64,000 nt of DNA from contig JAHDQJ010000007.1 of assembly GCA_018433865.1 (NCBI GenBank), positions 1 through 64,000 on the forward strand, written 5' to 3'. The translations under genes and the position numbers were made by a program. The notes beneath the pieces were generated by a model that did no database searches, was not told the DNA's origin, and saw only the letters and a program-made list of their open reading frames with translations. This DNA is from Spirochaetales bacterium (GTDB lineage Bacteria; Spirochaetota; Spirochaetia; Sphaerochaetales; Sphaerochaetaceae). Positions 51,074 to 60,644 of the stretch are shown piece by piece; position 1 is the stretch's first letter, and every line of letters starts with the position of its first letter.

Positions 51074-53644
51074 ATGTCGAAGAAATCATTCGCGACGAAC
51101 ATACATATGATACTCACACTCACCGTGCTGGTGCTCTCGTTGGTCGTGGGATGCGATCATGCTGAACTCTCGAGTGACCTGGGACCGTATCGGGGAGATG
51201 TGAGGCTCTTTTTCTTTGGAGCTTCGAGCCGTACGATCGATACCGATATCGATATGCGAATCGTCTCCTATGGACTTGAGGCGATCGGCCCCAATGGATC
51301 AGAGGTTTCCCTCTCCGATATCACCGAAGAGAGTGTGTTGCTGAACAATCTGGACGTCGGGACCTGGCAGATCACCATCGATGGATACAATCCGGAGGGA
51401 ATCCGCGTCGGAAGCGGATGTGTCACCGTCCAGGTCTCCCGTGGTCTCTCTGTCCAAGCCGATGTGCACTTGGTCCCCTTGGAAGGCGAAGGTTCCTATG
51501 CGCTCGATATTACCTGGGACAGCAGCGAGGTGGGGGATCCCTCGATATCGGGACGCCTGTTTTCCCTGTCCGATGAGGATTCATCTGAGATCGCTGTCAG
51601 TTTCCATCTCCATGATGGGTTGGCCACCGCCTCCGGAACACTCGACTCAGGCTATTACGGAGTGATCATCTCGCTGTCGGACGGCGATGCGATCATCTGG
51701 ACGAAGACCGATATCCTGAGGATCGTCGCCGACGGTGATTCAGCCGCTTCCTATGCAGTCTCTGGCTCCCACGCTGACTCGGATGTCCATCCGTTGGGAT
51801 TCCTCCTGGGGTTCGCGGACAATCCCGATACGCTGTTCACCGATTCGGTAGGGGAGATAGATCAGGAATCCAGGAGGATTCGCGTGTCCGTACCGGTCGG
51901 GACCATCCTTTCCGCGTTGGTTCCCCGCTTCATCACCGAAGATGGTGTGGATCTCTATGTGGACGGCGTTCGACAGATAAGCGGTGAGTCGGTCCAGGAT
52001 TTCTCAACCGGAGTGATCTATGGGTTGTACCGGGGAGAGACGCATCTGGGTGACTATCTGGTCGAGGTCCATCCCGAGCAGACAGTCCTGGAAATCGACC
52101 GACACGGTGCTTTCAGCGTATCACTCGATTTTTCTGACGATCCGAAGGATGTCTGGTACATCCTGACGAATCCCAGTACGAACAGCAACCTGAGTGTTCC
52201 TTCGATCGGACTTGGCGCTGGGTATGTGTCAACGGATCGGTCACTGTCGGTAGCCAAGGCAGTCTCCAGGACCATGCTACCCGACATCCGGCAGAAATCG
52301 GGTGTCGATGAGTTCAACAGGCAATTGCCCTCCGCATTTCCCGCCCGGTATCCAACCAGCAGGCACCTTGCAAGTGTATCCGAGGAAATCCGGTTTGATG
52401 ATGCACGATTGTTTTCCATCGACTACCATGGCACGAACCATGTTCCTGCGATCTGCAAGAAAGTACGTACCGGCATCGATACCTTGAACGGAACGAAGAA
52501 CCTCTACATCTGGGTGGAGGAGCGTTCCTGGTCTCCCTCTGGTGATCGTGCGTTCCTCGTGACCCAGCAGATGGTCGATGTCCTGGCCGACAAGTTCCTT
52601 GTACCGGGTCCCGCGAACGACATCTATGATTGGGTCACTGCGATCTACGGCGAAGAATGGGGGGCAAGCGAATGGCCGAATCTCATCCCGGATACCGATG
52701 ACATCCATATCTTGCTGAAGGATATCGATGGGGATGACAGCACCGATGGTGGCGTGTTGGGATACTATTGGGCAAAGGACAATTACCTGGCAAGCTCGAT
52801 CTCAGGATCCAATGAATCCTTGGTGTTCTATCTCGACTCGGTGCTCCTGGCGAACCCGGATGGAACGGAATGGGAAGCCGATGACTATTGGCCGGGAAAA
52901 CAGATCTCGACATTGGCTCATGAGTTCCAACACATGATCCACTTCTATCAGAAGAACGTGCTCAGGGACGTATCGAGCGAGGTATGGCTCAATGAGATGT
53001 GTTCGCTGGTCACGGAAGACCTGGTTGCAGACAAGTTGATGCTGAGCGGTCCGCGTGGCGTTCCCGTCGCAGGCACCTTTGATTACTCCGGGGGAACTCC
53101 GGGACTCCTCGAGGGCCGGCTCCCGCTGTTCAACAGGTACAATGATCAATCGGTGAATGTCTGGTTGAGTGGGGATGAGGTATTGCGCAGCTATGCCACC
53201 GCGTATGCATTCGGAGCCTACCTCTGTAGGAACCATGGCGGAGCCACCTTGTTCAATGCCATCATGGATGCACAAGAGGGGGATCATCGGGCGATTGAGG
53301 CCGCACTGGCCACAAGTTGTCCGGATCTCACCTTCGCGGATGTGTTGGTGGATTGGGGAAAGGCAGTGGTACTCTCCGATTCGACGGATACCGAACCATA
53401 CACTTCCTACAACAACGGTTCGTGGTTTGCCAGTTCCCAGGGAGGAGTCGAGTATCACGTGGGTTCCATCAACTTGGAAAACTATTCCTATGCTTCGCAG
53501 GCTGGACCTCATCACACGATCTCCGGTACAGTCGGAAGAGGCCTGAAAGCTTCCAACGCATACTTCAAGGAGTCCTCAGTGGTACGGCGAACCTACGAAT
53601 TTTCCATTCCTGACGGGTACGTGATGACTTTGGTGGTGCGATGA
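51074..53644 (+). CDS. Lipoprotein zinc metallopeptidase, M30-like
   Basis: The 856-residue protein has lipobox VVGC (about Cys26). Residues about 50-230 are the same family domain as the two other lipoproteins (TIDTDIDMRIVSYGLEAIGPNG, VGTWQITIDGYNPEG). The peptidase part has HEFQH (H616, E617, H620) and a downstream VWLNEMCSLVTEDL supplying a glutamate ligand, as in M30/hyicolysin-like gluzincins. DIHILLKDIDGDD and WAKDNYL are other typical stretches. It probably digests proteins outside the cell. AGAGGA precedes the ATG at 51074. Its stop overlaps the next gene by 4 bp. Confidence 0.82.
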   Translation: MSKKSFATNIHMILTLTVLVLSLVVGCDHAELSSDLGPYRGDVRLFFFGASSRTIDTDIDMRIVSYGLEAIGPNGSEVSLSDITEESVLLNNLDVGTWQITIDGYNPEGIRVGSGCVTVQVSRGLSVQADVHLVPLEGEGSYALDITWDSSEVGDPSISGRLFSLSDEDSSEIAVSFHLHDGLATASGTLDSGYYGVIISLSDGDAIIWTKTDILRIVADGDSAASYAVSGSHADSDVHPLGFLLGFADNPDTLFTDSVGEIDQESRRIRVSVPVGTILSALVPRFITEDGVDLYVDGVRQISGESVQDFSTGVIYGLYRGETHLGDYLVEVHPEQTVLEIDRHGAFSVSLDFSDDPKDVWYILTNPSTNSNLSVPSIGLGAGYVSTDRSLSVAKAVSRTMLPDIRQKSGVDEFNRQLPSAFPARYPTSRHLASVSEEIRFDDARLFSIDYHGTNHVPAICKKVRTGIDTLNGTKNLYIWVEERSWSPSGDRAFLVTQQMVDVLADKFLVPGPANDIYDWVTAIYGEEWGASEWPNLIPDTDDIHILLKDIDGDDSTDGGVLGYYWAKDNYLASSISGSNESLVFYLDSVLLANPDGTEWEADDYWPGKQISTLAHEFQHMIHFYQKNVLRDVSSEVWLNEMCSLVTEDLVADKLMLSGPRGVPVAGTFDYSGGTPGLLEGRLPLFNRYNDQSVNVWLSGDEVLRSYATAYAFGAYLCRNHGGATLFNAIMDAQEGDHRAIEAALATSCPDLTFADVLVDWGKAVVLSDSTDTEPYTSYNNGSWFASSQGGVEYHVGSINLENYSYASQAGPHHTISGTVGRGLKASNAYFKESSVVRRTYEFSIPDGYVMTLVVR

Positions 53645-54063
53645 TCGGGTATCGCAGGACGCTCCTCGCGATCATGTTGCTCTGTCTCCTGTGTGTGCTG
53701 CCAGCTGCGGGTAGACGCGAGCAACCATCCAAAGCGATTTCCGATCTTCTGCTTATCCGCGGCACGATCGTATTGACCGGGAACGAACCGCACACAAGCC
53801 TGGTGATCCGTAGTGAGAAGGTGAGGGATGATCATGTGCTCGTCGGCGAAGCCGTCGCTCTGTTGACCGCGTATCAGCAAGAAGCGGTCATCGTGGTCGG
53901 TACGATCGTCACGGCGGCCATAGGTCCCGGATTCCCCGCCTCCTTGGACGTGCACTTCTTCCGTACTCCAGACAGGGTGTGGCACGATGCCGGGGGGAGA
54001 GTGATCCTTGTTCCCCAGGATGTGGCATCGGATGCTAAAATCCTGGAATTCCTTGGCGAATGA
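53641..54063 (+). CDS. Small exported protein following the metallopeptidase
   Basis: The 140-residue protein has a signal peptide (RRTLLAIMLLCLLCVLPAAG) and a short beta-rich mature part (LLLIRGTIVLTGNEPHTSLVIRSE, YQQEAVIVVGTIV) resembling a small OB or barrel fold. I do not recognise it. The ATG overlaps the peptidase stop (ATGA), so the two are translationally coupled and may function together. It converges on pcm with one base between the stops. Confidence 0.6.
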   Translation: MIGYRRTLLAIMLLCLLCVLPAAGRREQPSKAISDLLLIRGTIVLTGNEPHTSLVIRSEKVRDDHVLVGEAVALLTAYQQEAVIVVGTIVTAAIGPGFPASLDVHFFRTPDRVWHDAGGRVILVPQDVASDAKILEFLGE

Positions 54064-54064
54064 T

Positions 54065-54643
54065 TCAACAGTACTTTCCCACCAGGTCGACGAAGGCGAC
54101 GTCGAGCAGGTGAGTGTTGGTGATGATGCCCTCTGCCGATCGTTCGATGCGCAGGAGCCTCTGCCTGCCCCGTTTTCCCAGGGGAAGGATCATGATGCCG
54201 TTCGGAGCCAATTGATCGGTCAGGTCATCCGGCATGAAACGTGGAGCGGCGGTGACGATGATGCGGTCATACGGCGCGTGTTCGATCCAGCCCGAACTGC
54301 CATCTCCTGTCTTGTACGAAATGTTCCGATACCCCAACTCGGTGAGCCTGCTCCTCGCGAGTTGCGACAGCTCGCTGATCCGCTCGACCGTGTGGACCCA
54401 TCGTGCGAAGTGAGCGAGGAATGCCGTCTGGTATCCGCTTCCGGTACCGATTTCCAGCACTGAACACGTGTGGTCAAGCCGAAGCTTGTCAGTCATGTAG
54501 AGAACGAGACTCGGTTGGCTGATCGTCTGACCACATCTGATGGGGAACGCGGCATCGATGCCTGCAAGATCCTGATACGATTCTTCCATGAATCGGCTGC
54601 GGTCCAGAGATCTGAAGAACGAAACCAACCGTTCATCTGTCAT
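54065..54643 (-). CDS. pcm: Protein-L-isoaspartate O-methyltransferase
   Basis: The 192-residue enzyme has the Pcm pattern: ISQPSLVLYMTDKL near residue 55, SAM-binding VLEIGTGSGYQTAFLAHF near 72, VERISELSQLAR, and ILPLGKRGRQRLLRI near 165. It methylates isoaspartyl residues to start repair of aged proteins. AGGTGG precedes the ATG at 54643; the longer in-frame start at 54682 is less likely. Confidence 0.92.
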   Translation of the reverse strand: MTDERLVSFFRSLDRSRFMEESYQDLAGIDAAFPIRCGQTISQPSLVLYMTDKLRLDHTCSVLEIGTGSGYQTAFLAHFARWVHTVERISELSQLARSRLTELGYRNISYKTGDGSSGWIEHAPYDRIIVTAAPRFMPDDLTDQLAPNGIMILPLGKRGRQRLLRIERSAEGIITNTHLLDVAFVDLVGKYC

Positions 54644-54876
54644 CACGACCACCTGTGTGTTCCATGCTAATCCCTGATTCACGATCCGTCAAACCGTGGA
54701 AGGGCAAGAGTGGTGCCAACGCCACATAACTTGGCAGTGACAGGGAGCAGAGGACCTTGAGCATGATCATGATGCTCTGCGTCGAGAGTATGCAAATCGA
54801 TACATCTCTCCGATATGGTACTACCGACATGATATCCGTGCGATACTTTTCACATCTCTGGACCGGAGGTGGCTTG

Positions 54877-57054
54877 ATGGAAAAACAGATGACCGAGGAA
54901 GCCCTGTCGAGAATAGGGAGGATACAGGGGACCGACATCGGATTCTTCGCCCTGGCGGTTCACTCGTTCATCGAAGGCATACTCAGGGAGCGCTATCATC
55001 TGTCGTACGGGGAGGGATCCGACTCCTTTCCCAGCCTGGTGTTCAGGCTCAAGGACGACAACCCCGGTAACTGGGATATCTCCAGGTTCTGTCACGATGT
55101 CGTGCAAGCCCACCATGAGGTGAACGAGGTACGACATCTGTTCAAGGAGTGCAGCAGGGACACCGCCCTGGTGGCAATCTCACACTTGCAATTTTTCTGT
55201 GCCACCCTGGGGTTGACCCCGAGCAGGGCCTTGAGTGATATCGCGAGTCGCATGGAGGCCCTGTGGTCCATCCGTGAATCGCTTGGGAACCTTTTCGAGG
55301 AAAAACAGCGATTGCAACTGCAACTGACGAATGCATTGTCCGAGAATAGCGAACTGTCCAAGAGCCTCGGGAAACTGTCCGGTATCGAAGAAGAGACGCG
55401 GGTGATGGAATTTCAGCTCGCACAGTTGAATGTACAGATCGGGCAACTGGAGAAGGGCAAGCTGAAACAGAAGGAGAAGATCGAACAGCTGCGGAAGGAA
55501 CGGTGGGAGTTGAATGAGCAGCTGCGAGCTCAAGCACAACAGTATGAGCCCGTGCACCGCTACGTGTCGGTCATGAGAAGCATGACCCTCTACACCCGCA
55601 CCCGAGGAGATTACGAACGCATGATCGTGCGACTCACTGCTGAGCAGAAGGGGATATTGGAGCGTATCCGACTCGACAGCGATTTCCTTGTCAAAGGCGG
55701 GGCAGGGACGGGAAAGACCCTGGTGCTCCTGAAAGGCATCGAGAAGATGCTGGGTCGGGGGGAGCAAGGTGAGTTGCACTTGGCCGATCGTACCGAAACC
55801 GTTGCGTTGGTGACCTTCACGAAGACACTGACCAAATTCAACCGATATCTTGCCCATATCATGAAAGGTGATGTTCCCGAAGATACCATCAGTACTGCAC
55901 ACTCTTTCCTCTTGCAGAGGATACAGGAGGCAGACGGGAGATGGTCCGCACTCCCGATCGATCAGCACCGATCCCTTGAGGAGATCTGCGACCGATACGC
56001 GACCGAGTCTTTTTCCGGGAAGGACATATTCCAGGAAATCCTCATTTTCCTCTGGGGAAACGATATCACGGAAACCGAGTACATCGATCTGATGATCGAG
56101 CGTACCGGGATGGGCAAGCCGTTGCAGAAACACGTACGCATGATCGTCTGGAAGGCGAAGGAGGAGGTGGAACGGCTGATCGAGCAGACGCATCGGGTTC
56201 CGTTCCAGGCTTTTGCACCGTTCTTGCTCAGGCTGCTTGACGATGAGTCTGTCGCAGCACGTATTTCCCGGTTCGACCATATTTTTGTCGATGAGGCGCA
56301 GGATTTGTCTGCGGCGGTACTCAAGAGCCTGAAGCGATTGGCTAAACGCGGCGTGATACTCTCGGGAGATGCCGATCAGTCGATCTACCAACCGGGGTTC
56401 ACCTATGTACGCGCAGGGTTGGACATCCAAGGGAAGACCCACATCCTCCGCACCAATTTCCGCAATACCGTGCAGATCCATGCGTTGGCAGAGCACTTCA
56501 GAAGTGGTTCCGCATCCGCAGGACCATCGGTCACCACTGCATTCAAGGATGGCCCCATGCCCGAATTGCACGTGGATTGCCGAGCCGATGCACTGCGTAC
56601 CAGGCTGTGGGAGCGAGCATGCTTTTTCACCGATGCGTTGGGCTATGATCCCGCAAACATTTGCATCATCGTTCCCTCCAAGACTGACTTCGGGCATTTC
56701 AGTTCTTTTGCGGCGGAGTCGGACGTACAAGTCATGAGCATCGTGGATGAAAAATTCTCCTTCGAAGAGGAGCAGCGCAACGTAATGCGCATGACGACCT
56801 TGCACTCGGCAAAAGGATTGGACTTCCCCGTGGTGCTGCTCTTCCTGACTGGGGAGACGAAATCCTCCGAAGCCTACGACCAGACGGTACATGAGACCCT
56901 TTCGCGCAATCTGATCTATGTGGCGATGACTCGTGCGATGGAACACCTGCAAGTGTTCGTACTGGAGGATCCGGGAAACAAGATCCTTGGGGATGTGAAA
57001 ACCTGTTTCCGCGATATCCGACCGAATGAGGTCACGAGGCCTGCCATCGATTGA
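54877..57054 (+). CDS. SF1 (UvrD/PcrA-like) helicase with HEPN-like N-terminus and coiled coil
   Basis: Residues about 1-130 of 725 are helical (FFALAVHSFIEGILRERYHL, VRHLFKECSRDTALVAISHL) and resemble DUF4145/HEPN-like domains. Residues about 145-220 form a coiled coil rich in Leu, Glu and Lys. The helicase core follows: GGAGTGKT (G274-T281), DEAQD (D472-D476), GDADQSIYQ, LRTNFRN, TLHSAKGLDFPVV and YVAMTRAMEHL. It should translocate on single-stranded DNA. GGAGG precedes the ATG at 54877. The nuclease gene follows after 29 nt, so the pair probably acts together. Confidence 0.85.
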   Translation: MEKQMTEEALSRIGRIQGTDIGFFALAVHSFIEGILRERYHLSYGEGSDSFPSLVFRLKDDNPGNWDISRFCHDVVQAHHEVNEVRHLFKECSRDTALVAISHLQFFCATLGLTPSRALSDIASRMEALWSIRESLGNLFEEKQRLQLQLTNALSENSELSKSLGKLSGIEEETRVMEFQLAQLNVQIGQLEKGKLKQKEKIEQLRKERWELNEQLRAQAQQYEPVHRYVSVMRSMTLYTRTRGDYERMIVRLTAEQKGILERIRLDSDFLVKGGAGTGKTLVLLKGIEKMLGRGEQGELHLADRTETVALVTFTKTLTKFNRYLAHIMKGDVPEDTISTAHSFLLQRIQEADGRWSALPIDQHRSLEEICDRYATESFSGKDIFQEILIFLWGNDITETEYIDLMIERTGMGKPLQKHVRMIVWKAKEEVERLIEQTHRVPFQAFAPFLLRLLDDESVAARISRFDHIFVDEAQDLSAAVLKSLKRLAKRGVILSGDADQSIYQPGFTYVRAGLDIQGKTHILRTNFRNTVQIHALAEHFRSGSASAGPSVTTAFKDGPMPELHVDCRADALRTRLWERACFFTDALGYDPANICIIVPSKTDFGHFSSFAAESDVQVMSIVDEKFSFEEEQRNVMRMTTLHSAKGLDFPVVLLFLTGETKSSEAYDQTVHETLSRNLIYVAMTRAMEHLQVFVLEDPGNKILGDVKTCFRDIRPNEVTRPAID

Positions 57055-57083
57055 TGGAAATAGGTGTGACAAGGGAGGAGCAC

Positions 57084-59066
57084 ATGAATGCCGACCGGTA
57101 TCTGACGAAGTCCCGTTTCAGGCTCGCACAAGAGTGTCCGACCAAACTTTTCTACACGAACAAGCCATACTATGCCGACCAGAAGATCGACGATGATTTC
57201 CTGCTCGCCCTCGCGGAAGGCGGATTCCAGGTAGGCGAGCTGGCCAAGTGCTATGTTCCCGAAGGAAAGGAAATCACCACACTGGACAAGGATGAGGCGT
57301 TGGCTCTGACACGCAATCTGTTGGAACTCGGGCATGTCACGATTTTCGAAGCGGCCATCCGATACGAAGACTTTTTCATCCGTGCCGATATCCTGGTGAA
57401 AGATGGGCGGCGGATCGACTTGTTTGAGGTGAAATCGAAATCGATCGACGGTGACGGTGATGCCAACTTCCTTACCAAGCGCGACCGGAGGATCACCAGT
57501 GAATGGTTACCATACCTGGAAGACATCGCATTCCAGAAACATGTGGTTTCCTCAGCCTTTCCCGAATGCGATGTACACGCATTCCTGATGCTCATGGACA
57601 AGAACAGTGTGTGTCCCTCCGAGGGGTTGCACCAGAAATTCAAGATCGTAAAGGATGGACACGGAAGAAAGCGTGCCGAGCGGGTCGGTCGCCTCTCCGA
57701 GACCGAACTCTCCGAACGTCTTCTGGTAGCTATTCCCGTGGACACCTATTGCTCGATGATCTTTCAGGCACGATACGGCGAAGAAGGCGCGTTGAGTTTC
57801 GTCGAACTTGCGGATTTCTATGCCGCGAGTTACCGGGAAGACAGGAAGATCCCTCCCAGGATAACGGGCGAGTGCAAGACCTGTGAATTCAGGACGAACG
57901 AAAGTTCCGGTCCTCATATGAAAAGCGGATACCATGAGTGTTGGAAAGAGGCTCTTGGGTGGACCGACGAGGATTTTCTTGCACCTACGGTCCTCGATAT
58001 CTGGAACTTCAGGAGAAAGCAGGAGCTGCTCGACCAACGTATCGTCAAGATGTCGCAGGTTGACAAGCGGATGATCGATCCTGATGGGAAAAGCGGACCG
58101 GAAGGATTGTCGGTTAAGGACCGACAGTGGTTGCAAGTCCAAAAGGTCCGCACAGGCGATTCACAACCGTGGGTCGACCGTGCGAACCTGCGCAGGCAGA
58201 TGGAGAGCTGGACATATCCCCTGCACTTCATAGATTTCGAGACGACCCTCACCGCCATCCCGTTCAACAAGGGACGACACCCCTATGAGTTGCTTGCTTT
58301 CCAGTACTCGCACCATACGGTCGATGCTGATGGACGCATAGCCCATGCAGGGCAGTATCTGCATACAGCTGTCGGCGATTTCCCGAGTCATGAGTTCCTG
58401 CGACACCTCAAGCGGGAACTCGACCGTGACGAAGGGACGGTCTTCCGCTATTCGCATCATGAGAATACCGTATTGAATACGATCCACCGACAGCTCGAAG
58501 AGGATCCCTCCCAAAGCGACCGTGAAGAACTGTGTGCATTCATACGCTCACTCACCCAATCGGGACGGGCAAGCGATATCCAATGGATCGGTTCCCGGTC
58601 GATGGTGGATATGTGCGAGTTGGTGAAACGGTATTGGTACGATCCGGCGACACGGGGTTCAAACTCGATCAAGCAGGTGCTGCCCGCCATATTGAACGGA
58701 TCGGCGTACCTCCAAGAGAAATACTCCGAGCCGATCTACGGAACTGAGGAAGGGATCCCGAGTCACAACTTTCGCGATCACAGATGGGTCACCTGGGAGA
58801 AGGGGAGGGTTGTCGATCCGTATAAGCTGTTGCCCAAGATGTTCTTGGACGTGTCGGATCAGACGCAAGAAATCCTGCTGATGAGCGACTCGGATGACCT
58901 GCACAATGGCGGAGCTGCCTTGACCGCCTATTGCAGGATGCAGTTCGAAGAGATGTCGGCATATGAGCGCCAGGAGATTTCCAAGGCCTTGCTGAAATAT
59001 TGCGAGTTGGATACCTTCGCGATGGTGATGCTCTATGAGGGGTGGTGTGAGATGGTTCGATCATGA
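57084..59066 (+). CDS. DUF2779-type double nuclease: Cas4/RecB-like plus DEDDy exonuclease
   Basis: Residues 1 to about 290 of 660 look like a Cas4/AddB-type PD-(D/E)xK nuclease with an iron-sulfur site: C18 in ECPTK, active-site D102, E115 and K117 (FEVK), and C264, C267 and C286 late in the domain. Residues about 375-650 carry a DEDDy exonuclease pattern: D384 and E386 in FIDFETT, a possible middle Asp in SMVDMCELV and Y639-x3-D643 in YCELD. The C-terminal part fits DUF2779. GGGAGGAG precedes the ATG. It lies in an operon with the SF1 helicase. A joint DNA-degrading or processing role is inferred. Confidence 0.78.
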   Translation: MNADRYLTKSRFRLAQECPTKLFYTNKPYYADQKIDDDFLLALAEGGFQVGELAKCYVPEGKEITTLDKDEALALTRNLLELGHVTIFEAAIRYEDFFIRADILVKDGRRIDLFEVKSKSIDGDGDANFLTKRDRRITSEWLPYLEDIAFQKHVVSSAFPECDVHAFLMLMDKNSVCPSEGLHQKFKIVKDGHGRKRAERVGRLSETELSERLLVAIPVDTYCSMIFQARYGEEGALSFVELADFYAASYREDRKIPPRITGECKTCEFRTNESSGPHMKSGYHECWKEALGWTDEDFLAPTVLDIWNFRRKQELLDQRIVKMSQVDKRMIDPDGKSGPEGLSVKDRQWLQVQKVRTGDSQPWVDRANLRRQMESWTYPLHFIDFETTLTAIPFNKGRHPYELLAFQYSHHTVDADGRIAHAGQYLHTAVGDFPSHEFLRHLKRELDRDEGTVFRYSHHENTVLNTIHRQLEEDPSQSDREELCAFIRSLTQSGRASDIQWIGSRSMVDMCELVKRYWYDPATRGSNSIKQVLPAILNGSAYLQEKYSEPIYGTEEGIPSHNFRDHRWVTWEKGRVVDPYKLLPKMFLDVSDQTQEILLMSDSDDLHNGGAALTAYCRMQFEEMSAYERQEISKALLKYCELDTFAMVMLYEGWCEMVRS

Positions 59067-59106
59067 TATGGATGTGTGGGACAAGGAAAGGTTGAGAGGA
59101 TAGGAA

Positions 59107-59391
59107 ATGGAACAGACACAGGGAAACCCGGTGAGAAAGGTCTATCTGACGGCATGTTGGGGTAACGGTGATGCATCGTCGGATACGGTCGTCACGGAAG
59201 CAAAATGGCTAAAGATCGAAGAGGGATTGCGCTTCTCCAAAGGTGCGTATGCATGGTATGAGGGGAAGCGGTACCATGTCACGTGGTCTTTCAACCAGCG
59301 GGAGGAGGGTTCGTTCAGCATTGACGGAGACGATGGCCGGCAATGCATCGTGGAAGCTCCGCTATCGGAAATCCACGTGAGTGAACATTGA
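59107..59391 (+). CDS. Small protein, third gene of the helicase-nuclease cassette
   Basis: The 94-residue acidic protein (KVYLTACWGNGDASSDTVV, YAWYEGKRYHVTWSFNQREE) has no motif I know and looks like a small beta fold. AGAGGA lies before the ATG, 40 nt after the nuclease stop, so it should share the transcript. It could be an accessory or regulatory subunit, or unrelated. Confidence 0.6.
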   Translation: MEQTQGNPVRKVYLTACWGNGDASSDTVVTEAKWLKIEEGLRFSKGAYAWYEGKRYHVTWSFNQREEGSFSIDGDDGRQCIVEAPLSEIHVSEH

Positions 59392-59438
59392 CCGTGATGC
59401 ATTACGGAGCCTGATGCACAGGTTCCGTCGCATCTGTC

Positions 59439-59993
59439 TCAGCGCCGTTTCTGTGGTACCAGATAGAGCGCGTCCAGATCATACCCTTGCCCTGTGGCGA
59501 TGGTGTGCATGCTCGCCAGTGTTTCATCGGAAATCTCATGGGTCCGCGCAAGGAACCACAATGAGTCACGCTCATTATTGCCGACCAGTGCCCATTGGTA
59601 ATTTTCATCCAGGCCGAACACCAGGTAATCGGCGGTGAACAATCCGAAGAACTTGACTTTCAATGCTCCCGGGACCGCATCGTCAGGCCTCCATGCGACG
59701 GCTTTCACTGACGTGTATGCACCCTCGAGGGTTTTCTTGAATCCGCTGTTCACTACCTGTATACGCCCGTCTTCCCTGAGCGAATACTCAGCGGTTGCTC
59801 CGACGATATTCTTTTCGAATCCCTTCTGGTAGCGGGCAATCTCATACCACTGTCCGAGATAGCGCTCGAGATCCAAGGAATCGACCGTAACGAGCGGATC
59901 GACGGCAGCCGGGTGCGTCGCGCAGCCGGCAAGGGCGACGAGAGAGAGCATCAGGACTGGGAAAAAACCGATACTGCGTTCGGAGCGTTTCAT
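59439..59993 (-). CDS. blc: Bacterial lipocalin (Blc-like lipoprotein)
   Basis: The 184-residue protein has lipobox LAGC (about Cys23) and the lipocalin signature YLGQWYEIARYQKGFEKN near residue 50. The later strands YLVFGLDENYQWALVGNNER and SLWFLARTHEIS also match. Blc binds fatty acids or lysophospholipids at the envelope. GGAGG precedes the ATG at 59993. It converges on the small cassette gene; an imperfect hairpin (59404-59428) without a U-tract lies between. Confidence 0.93.
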   Translation of the reverse strand: MKRSERSIGFFPVLMLSLVALAGCATHPAAVDPLVTVDSLDLERYLGQWYEIARYQKGFEKNIVGATAEYSLREDGRIQVVNSGFKKTLEGAYTSVKAVAWRPDDAVPGALKVKFFGLFTADYLVFGLDENYQWALVGNNERDSLWFLARTHEISDETLASMHTIATGQGYDLDALYLVPQKRR

Positions 59994-60136
59994 GACATAC
60001 CTCCGGATGCGATGCATCGCATCGCATGACCTGCTCACATTGATTCTATCGCATGGCAAAAGGGAACACAATCATGATGAGCGCACTTGTCCGGCACACA
60101 AGAGCTGTCGCGAGCGTGAATGAGGAGGGCATCAAT

Positions 60137-60170
60137 GAAAAGGGGAACCACAGTCTCCCGTGATTCCCCT
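60137..60170 (-). terminator. Rho-independent terminator of tRNA-Pro
   Basis: An 11-bp stem (60141-60151 and 60160-60170, one G-U pair) with an 8-nt loop is followed on the minus strand by TTTT. It begins 2 nt downstream of the mature tRNA end. Confidence 0.82.
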
Positions 60171-60172
60171 GA

Positions 60173-60246
60173 TCGGGCTGGGCGGATTTGAACCGCCGAC
60201 CCCAAGTCCCCCAGACTTGTACGCTAAACCCCTGCGCTACAGCCCG
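60173..60246 (-). tRNA. tRNA-Pro (GGG)
   Basis: A 74-nt cloverleaf with acceptor CGGGCTG/CAGCCCG, anticodon stem CAAGT/ACTTG and loop CTGGGGG giving anticodon GGG. The T-arm is GGCGGTTCAAATCCGCC and the discriminator is A. CCA is not encoded. Confidence 0.95.
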
Positions 60247-60644
60247 TGTACGATGTCTCGCAACACTTGGATGAACATAGCACAAATGAAAAGTTCAGTC
60301 AACAAATGCGAGTGTTTCCGATACGGTTTCATTCTTGGGAACAAACCGGATACTATGTCATAAGATCGCATGTGTATCAAAATTATAACTTCAATCCATG
60401 TATACAGAAGATAATAATAATTGAAAAATTTGTGAGATATTGACAAGATGTGTGCACTACAATTGACATAAGTGGGGATTTCTCGTATCCTTGACATCAC
60501 CGATGGATGCAAGCCTTCTGGCGGTACTGCCGAATGGTAAGGTCGGGTCAGATTATCATAAGCATGGAGTATTTCATGAAATCGTACATAGCAGTAGTAA
60601 AAAGACCTTTGCACCCCGTACGTTTGAATGATATGATGCAACAC
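60247..60644 (+). promoter_or_regulatory. AT-rich region with promoters upstream of the chaperone-usher genes
   Basis: About 400 bp without a convincing gene. TTGACA occurs at 60440, 60463 and 60491. The middle copy has TATCCT (60486-60491) at a 17-bp spacing. A second, start-proximal promoter is TTGCAC (60609-60614), a 17-bp spacer and TATGAT (60632-60637), ending 7 nt before the chaperone ATG. The chaperone may therefore have both a long-leader and a leaderless transcript. Confidence 0.5.

Noticed and set aside
59404-59428. Bidirectional terminator between the small cassette gene and blc
   Set aside because: The stem is imperfect and lacks a U-tract in both directions.
60490-60560. Possible c-di-GMP (GEMM) riboswitch before the chaperone gene
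   Set aside because: GATGCAAGCC resembles the GACGCAAAGCC core, but the second tetraloop receptor arm and the closing helix are not found, and a nearer promoter at 60609-60637 would bypass it.
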